Source: Rapana venosa
Lineage: Eukaryota; Mollusca; Gastropoda; Neogastropoda; Muricidae
Direction of reading: 5' to 3'
Assembly: GCA_028751875.1 (NCBI GenBank)
Contig: CM054154.1
Span: forward strand, 59,429,279-59,493,278
Length of the DNA: 64,000 nucleotides
The notes beneath the pieces were generated by a model, which ran no database searches, was not told the origin of the DNA, and saw only the letters and a list, made by a program, of their open reading frames with translations. The position numbers and the translations under genes were made by a program. This document shows positions 58,601 to 64,000 of this stretch, piece after piece; the first letter of the stretch is position 1, and every line of letters begins with the position of its first letter.

Positions 58601-58760
58601 AAAATTTTTGTGCGCAAAATTTTTCAAATAAAGATTTGAAAAAACCCAAAACAAAAGAAAGAAATCGAGAAAAACTAAAAAATTTTTGGAAGGCAAAAAG
58701 ACAAAAAACAAACCCTTGGGAACATAGCAAAAGGTGAGAGAAAAAGGAGCGGGACAAACC
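55700..58760 (-). mobile_element. CR1/Jockey-like LINE, minus strand (unit 2)
   Basis: Partner of the element at 43,140-45,760, with some motifs better kept. GDLNAR of the endonuclease is intact at 58,323-58,306. RT segments read FFAPFG-x-KQGEMQ (about 56,650-56,605) and VLKFFLVIADESSSVLI (56,516-56,466), the degraded [YF]ADD box. SKVYIRKGG lies at about 56,388-56,360, and a PLDKADEAKN-like linker at about 57,620-57,590. Together with unit 1 this gives two error-independent readings of one insertion. Confidence 0.7.
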
Positions 58761-59119
58761 AGACGGGAACCCAATTGAAAGAAATCCTCAGGGAAGCAGA
58801 AAAAGAAATTTGTGGAAAACCCAAAAGGGAAAAACATCGAAAATAGAGAAACATGGTGGGGGGCGTGCAGATGAGGAAAAAAATGGAAAAACATCAATGT
58901 AGCAAATTTTTTTTAAAAATGATCCCGGAAATACACAACAAAGCAAAAAAATTCGCAGAGATGAAGGGTTTCTTTCATTTATCTGCTAAATATTGAAAAC
59001 CCATGCAAAAAGAGGGGAAATGGAGAAATTGAAGGGCCTGAACAAGAAGTGACTGAAAAATGAAATCAGAAAAAGCAATTTGAACTATGAAAAAGAGAAA
59101 AAGGCCAAAGGGGGAACGA

Positions 59120-60930
59120 GGGGACAAGCACAAGAGAGGGAAAGGGGTTAAAGCAAACCCTTTCAAAATATGTCAAAATACAGCCGCAGAAAAAAATGCC
59201 CCCAAAAAGGGGAAACAGTATTACTGTTCCCAAATTTTTTAAAGGGAAAGGAATGCACTTATTGGGAAATAAAAGAGGAATCAGGGTTCTGGGAAAATGG
59301 CAAGAAAAATCTGGGGAAAAATATTTGGGAAAGGAAAAACTGAGACCTGTGCAATATTGATGAAAAACATTTTGGATCCCCGGGTGGGAAATCCCAAACC
59401 CTAGATGCAAAAATTTTTTTTAAAAAACTGCAGGGAAAAATTAAAAGGGGGAAGAAAAAAACTTTTGGGGCCATCTTTGTTGACCTGGGAAAAAAATTTT
59501 TATAAGTACCCACAAAGGGAATTTCCAAAAGGGCCCTTTAGAAAAAAAGGTGTAACAGGGGCACACCAACCAATGGGGTTTTTTTTTTACAAAAAACCCA
59601 ATCAAAAAGGGGAAAAATATAATCGGATTTCAGAAAACTTTAGAAAAAGGAATTTCACCAAGGGGTCCCTTTTAGGCCCCGCCTTTAAACCTCGGTTTTG
59701 AAAAAACCAAGGGAAAAGGGGGGAAAAACCAAAAACAAGGGTCTTTTGGGAAAGCGATGCTGAGATTTTTTATGGTAGCCCCCAAAAAGTGATGACGCTA
59801 CTCCCAAAAAATTTGGGAAATTTAAAACAAGATTTAAAAGCAGAGGAAGGAAAAATGAATGTTGGAAAAAACCAAAGGGGTGACATTTTGGGAAAAAACC
59901 GCAGAAATCATAGAGACCCAGGGAAATAAACCCCTGTGGTGTCTGCCCCAAAGGTGTAAGGGGAAAAATTCGATCAAATGCCCAACTGTCCAAAATTGGG
60001 GTCCAAAAGATGCTCAAACTCAAAATCGAAGGGGGAAAAGGGGTATTTTTTCGCCCCGGTTAAAGAATTTAAAAGGAAAAGAAAATAGGGTGCAGGGAAA
60101 AAACTAGAAATTGAACAAGGGAAGAAGAAGTGGGAAACAAATTCGCACCCCAGGAGAAGATACGCGAAGCACAATCATTAGCTGTCCCGAACCGGAATTT
60201 TCAAGAGCTTGGGGAAAAAATTGAAAGAATTGGCAATCCCGCTCGGGAAAACAGAAAATCCCCCCCGGGGAACCTGTCTATATACAACCCTGCAATAGTC
60301 CTGGTTTTCCCCGGTGTGGTTCGGAGACTTTGGGGTTTTTACAAAAACCATCAAACGTTTTTTAAGACTGTGAAAACCGAAAGCAAACCACATGATAAAG
60401 AAACAAATTGGGGAAAACAGGGTCCCCGAATAAAAAACTATAGAATGTTTCAAAGTTTAGGGTCAAAAACTGGAGCTTTTTACAAAAAAAAGGCGGGGCC
60501 CGGGGGGGGGCCCCCCGTTAGAAGGCCCCCCCCACATCTAAAAAAGGGCCCCTTTTCCCCTTGTAAGAAAAGGGAAAAAAGAGAAAAAAGGAAAAGGGAA
60601 AACCCCAGCAAACCGGGCGCCGATTGGCAGATGAACTTTGAGAAAAAGGGGGAAAAAAAAGGGGGAACTCAAACAGTGAGAAATTGGAAAAAGCTTATCA
60701 ATGTCCCAAAAAATCCCCGGGAAAAAAAAAGGCCCAAAAAAAGGGAAAAAAAAGAATAAAAGTTGCAATTTTTGTTTCCACCCTAAAATGTTTGGGTTTT
60801 TAAAACATTTCTTTTGGGGCAAAGCCGGGACCACCAATAACCCACAAGGCTGCATTTTTAATTTTTACAGGAGGAAATAGTAATAAAATAATTTTGGAAA
60901 AAGAAAAAAGGGGAAAATTTTTTAAAAAAT
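59120..60930 (+). mobile_element. LINE reverse transcriptase with cysteine-rich finger after RT (unit 2)
   Basis: Partner of 46,150-47,760. The finger block reads K-x-L-W-C-L-P-Q-R-C-x-GKNSIKC (about 59,930-59,985). The later SIYNPAIVLVFPGVV frame is at about 60,280-60,325, corresponding to SIYN...CGSET in unit 1. The RT box corresponding to FVDLKKLF is at about 59,470-59,505, degraded. Heavily frameshifted. Confidence 0.66.
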
Positions 60931-61149
60931 CTCACAAAGAAATATGAAATCAAAATTATAAAGAAAGGGCTAAGACAAGGAACCCTTTTAAGGGGGAGTA
61001 AGGGCCTTCGGGGTTGTATGCCAAAAAAGGAAAAGGAGTTTTTTTCCCTATCAGAAATATCATGGGGAAATGGCCGAGTCCCCCAGGGGACAACAAAAGA
61101 TCTGGGGTTCCCGTGTTTTTAGGAGTACTTTTTAAAAGTTTTTGTTTAA

Positions 61150-61650
61150 ATGGTTGTTGGAAATTTGCTCTACTGCGTGTTTGTGGGCCACACAAAGGGC
61201 TGATCATTTTATTTTCAAAAGAGAAAAATGACTGAAAAGAATGTCTTGGTTGGTGCTTCCTACACTTTCAATTTCCCCCTTTCCTCCGCCAAACCCCCCT
61301 TTTTTTTGCCTGTTAAAAAAAGGCACTGTCAAATTTACTTTTCTTTTGACACAAGTCTTTTGCTTTACAAAGGTCTGGCTTTTTAGGGTCGAAAAATTTG
61401 CAAACACTGAGTCTTTCCCAAAAACCTTGTTGGTTTGAGGCTGGAACAGATCCTGACGGCACCACCCCACAGGGGGGAAAAGAGTTTTCGCTGGCCCCCG
61501 CACGGGCCCCCTGGGTGAAACAGGGGGGTTTCTGGCTGGGCCCGGTTCAGTTTCCCGCCCCCTCTCTGTTGACTGTGGGACCTCTTCAGGGCCCAAAAAT
61601 TTTTACCCGCTAGAGTCCCCGGAGGGGATTTTTGGGGACCGGGGTTTTGT
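61150..61650 (-). other. Unassigned coding-like block (unit 2)
   Basis: Partner of 47,880-48,440. Minus-strand frames include SPKIPSGDSSG (about 61,637-61,603), NKVFGKDSVFANFSTLKS (about 61,434-61,381) and KTCVKRKVNLTVPFF. Read together with unit 1, parts of a common peptide are consistent (NKVFG, then D-x-E...F-D-P, then a Lys-rich stretch, then FENKM). No function recognised. Confidence 0.35.
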
Positions 61651-63385
61651 TGCGGCAGCTGCTCCTGTTGCTGTGACGTCGGGCTTTTTGCCAAATTTCC
61701 CTTTCCCTTTCAGTCTGTACTGGGAGTCACAGGCAGCTGCTCCTGTTTCGGGGACCAGTCTTTTTTTTTGGGCCCGTTTTTTTCCTTGCAGTCTTTTACT
61801 GGCAGTCACCGGCCGCTCTCCTGTTGGTTACCTGGGCTTTCCCACCCCTTTTTCCATCAGCTGTACGGGCAGCACCGGGGATTGTTGGGTGTAAAGTCAG
61901 TCCCCTTTTTGCCAGTTTCCCTTGCGTCTGTACTGGCAGACAGGGAGTTGGGTTTCTTTACGTCATCTTTCTTCCAGCTTTTTTTCCTTCAGTTTCCCCC
62001 GTAAATGGCGTCACAGGCAGTTGTTGCTGTTGCTGTTTACGTCGGGCTTTTTTTCTGCCAGTTTCCCTTTCCCTTGGGAGTCTTACTGGGAGTCACAGGG
62101 ACTGCCCCCCTGTTCTTGACCTCGGGCTTTCCAAACCCGTTTGTTCCAAAGGGAGTCTGTCCTTTGGGGAATCACAGGCAGTTGTTGCGTGACGTCAGTC
62201 TTTTTGCCCTTTCTTCCTTGCAGTTTTGTACTGCATTTACAGGAGGGTTTTTGCTGTACGTCAGTCTTTTTGGCCAGCGCCCTTCCTTGCCCGTCCTTTT
62301 TTTGGGAGTCACAGGCAGTTGTTGCGTTGCTGTTTTTGTCATCTTTCTGCCAGCTTCTTCCTTTCAGTCTGTAAAGGGCCCGGGCACAAGGGAGTTTTTG
62401 CTGTTCGTGACGTCAGTCTTCTGCCAGCTTCTTCCCGCATTTTTTACTGGGAGGGCACAGGCATTGTTGCTGTTTACGTCAGCTTTCTTCCCCGGTTTTT
62501 TTCCTTCAGTCTGTACGGCAGTCACAGGCAGTTGTTCTGTGACGCAGTCTTTCTGCCAGCTTCTTCCCGCAAGTCCCGTACTGCATCACAGGGGATTGTT
62601 GCTGTTGCTGTACGTCATCTTTCCTTGGCCATTTCTTCCTTTCAGTCGTACTGGGATTTACAGGCAGTTTTGCGTGACGTCAGTCTTTTTTGCCCGCTTC
62701 TTCGGGGTCTGTACGGCATCCCCAGGCAAGTTGTGCTGTTTCCCGGGACTCAGTCTTTCTGCCAGCTTCTTCCCCTTTCAGTCCCTTTTCTGGCATCACA
62801 GGCAGGGGGTTGCGGGGGACGCAGTCTTTCTGCCAGCTTCTTTCCCTTTCATCTGGACTGCAGTCACAGGCAGATTTTTTGCTGGGGTTTCGTCAGTCCT
62901 TTTTGCCCGCTTCTTCCTTGCATTTTGTACTGGCAGTCCCCAGGCAGTTGTTGCTGTACGTCGGCCCTTTTTCCCCGCTTCTTCCTTGCAGTCTGTACTG
63001 GAATCACAGCAGTTTTTTGGGGGTGTTGCTTTTCGTCAGTCTTTTTGCCCCTTCTTCCCCTTTCAGTCTGTACTGGGATCACAGGCATTTTTGCGTGACG
63101 CCCCATCTTTTCCGCCAAACTTCTTCCCCTTTCAGTCCCGTACTGCAGTCACAGGCACTCTCCTGTTCCCGGGGACGTCATCCTTTTTTGCCACTTCTTT
63201 CCTTTCAGGGCTGGTACCGGGTACAGGCGTTGTTTTCCCGTGACGTCATTTTTTTTCTGCCCGCTTCTTTCCCTTTCATCTGTACTGGCAGTCACAAGGG
63301 AGTTTTTCTGTGACTTTATCCTTTTTGCCCGCTTTCTTTTCCCCAGTCTGTGCTGGGAGTCACAGGCAGTTGCCCCCCTGACTGG
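61650..63385 (+). repeat. Minisatellite with ~66-67 bp unit carrying TGACGTCA (CRE) and a splice-acceptor-like tract (unit 2)
   Basis: About 26 units of the repeat seen at 48,440-49,880. Perfect TGACGTCA lies at 62,190, 62,408, 62,675 and 63,241, and many units carry TACGTCA or GACGTCA variants. The acceptor-like CTTCTTCC(C/T)T-(T)GCAG recurs throughout. A 412-codon open frame (62,005-63,243, +) runs along it with a rough 22-residue periodicity (TGS-x-x-QLL ... CQLLP). If the true unit were 66 bp, such a frame could be maintained. At 67 bp it would rotate and hit the TGA inside TGACGTCA in one of three frames. Confidence 0.85.
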
Positions 63386-64000
63386 TTGGTGGTTCCGTTT
63401 GGGACTCCCCTCGTGGAAGTGAGGGGTAAACCGTCATGCCGGGGGAGGGAGGGGGGACACTGTAAAAGGGTTTTTGCATTCTCTTCACGTGCGTCCCGGT
63501 TTTGCACCGGGGCTTCTTCTTTTGGATGGGCTGACAGAGGTCTGGATTTGTGTTTTTTGGGAACCCCCGACCTGGAAGTCCAATTTTTTCTGTTTCAGGG
63601 GGACGCCCATTTACAAAAAAGGCTTTCTCTGCCCTGGGTTTTTCACTCCTGTAGGACCTTTTTTCGGTCAGTGGGGCACTCGCCGCAACCCTGGGACGCC
63701 CAGCTCCTCAGCCATCTTTTTTCTCAGCCCCTGTTCTCCAAGAAAACAGCTTGTCTGGCCAGGGGGTGGAAGCCAAAATGAGAACCTGGTCGAACTGTGG
63801 GTTTTTTTTTTCTTTTTCCAGATGGTAGGATATTCTAATTGGTAATAGTCTTTTTCCAACAGGTTTTGAAATTTAAAACCATCTTTTCCCTTTAAATACT
63901 ATTTTTTTCACCCCACTTTTTTTTAAATGAGGGCCCTTTTTAACCCCTTTTCCAGAACTGGATTTTGAGAAAAGATAGATGACAAACATAAACGCAAGAA
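63386..64000. other. Conserved flank 3' of the minisatellite (unit 2)
   Basis: Partner of 49,881-50,420. Carries CCCTCGTGGAAGTGAGGG (63,406), CACGTGCGTC (63,486) and CCAACAGGTTTTGAAATTTA (63,856). Nothing coding recognised. Confidence 0.6.

Larger units (their letters stand above)
50565..64000 (+). repeat. Large direct duplication, unit 2 (at least 13.4 kb, runs to window end)
   Basis: Collinear with 39,395-50,420. It is longer mainly because of an AT-rich expansion at about 51,350-53,250 and a longer minisatellite (about 1.74 vs 1.44 kb). The window's last bases (TTTTAACCCCTTTTCC near 63,938, then GATAGATGACA) correspond to about 50,383-50,430, so it stops just before the unit's end. Whether a third unit follows cannot be seen. 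Confidence 0.85.

Noticed and set aside
48440..63385. CRISPR-like array
   Set aside because: The repeat units are contiguous without unique spacers, and the DNA is eukaryotic with introns and LINEs.
1..64000. tRNA or rRNA genes
   Set aside because: I found no tRNA A/B-box plus cloverleaf candidate and no rRNA-like conserved blocks. Noisy regions could still hide a tRNA.

Overview
This window is animal nuclear DNA. No bacterial operons, ribosome binding sites, rRNA or tRNA genes are visible. It holds spliced exons with GT/AG borders, long microsatellites and minisatellites, a 500-N scaffold gap and many decayed non-LTR retrotransposons (LINEs). The mix of LINE clades (RTE-like, CR1/Jockey-like, L2-like, one with RNase H, one with a cysteine-rich finger after the reverse transcriptase) points to a lophotrochozoan invertebrate, most likely a mollusc. 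That assignment is inference.

Base quality varies in blocks. About 2,120-7,780 and 35,950-40,250 read like clean genomic sequence. About 7,790-35,950 and 40,260-64,000 are full of stretched and collapsed homopolymers (AAAA/CCCC/GGGG/TTTT), as in an unpolished long-read consensus. Every coding sequence in the noisy blocks is frameshifted, so LINE coordinates there are envelopes read by switching frames.

Layout. 1-1,619: two abutting minisatellites decaying into the gap (1,620-2,119). 2,931-4,034: GT-rich minisatellite and microsatellite. 5,780-6,400: two dispersed repeat elements with later copies at 10,170 and 40,683. 6,852-7,606: LINE 3' fragment (-). 11,100-12,283: GC-rich, exon-like sequence (-). 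16,600-19,650: RTE-like LINE (+). 20,100-25,800: two Jockey/I-like LINE pieces (+). 27,880-32,900: CR1/Jockey-like LINE (+), perhaps with its ORF1. 36,635-37,420: two exons (-) of a gene that looks like capicua (CIC), an HMG-box transcriptional repressor; these are the only convincing host-gene exons. 38,440-39,147: L2-like LINE 3' end. About 39,395-64,000: two direct copies of an 11-13 kb unit. Each copy holds a minus-strand LINE, a divergent plus-strand LINE, an unassigned coding-like block and a ~66-67 bp minisatellite.

The most unusual feature is that minisatellite. Its unit contains TGACGTCA, the full palindromic cAMP response element (CREB/ATF site), and a strong 3'-splice-site look-alike (pyrimidine tract ending in TTGCAG). 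It is present in both copies of the unit with different unit numbers. The duplication may be real, or may be two haplotypes placed in tandem by the assembler.
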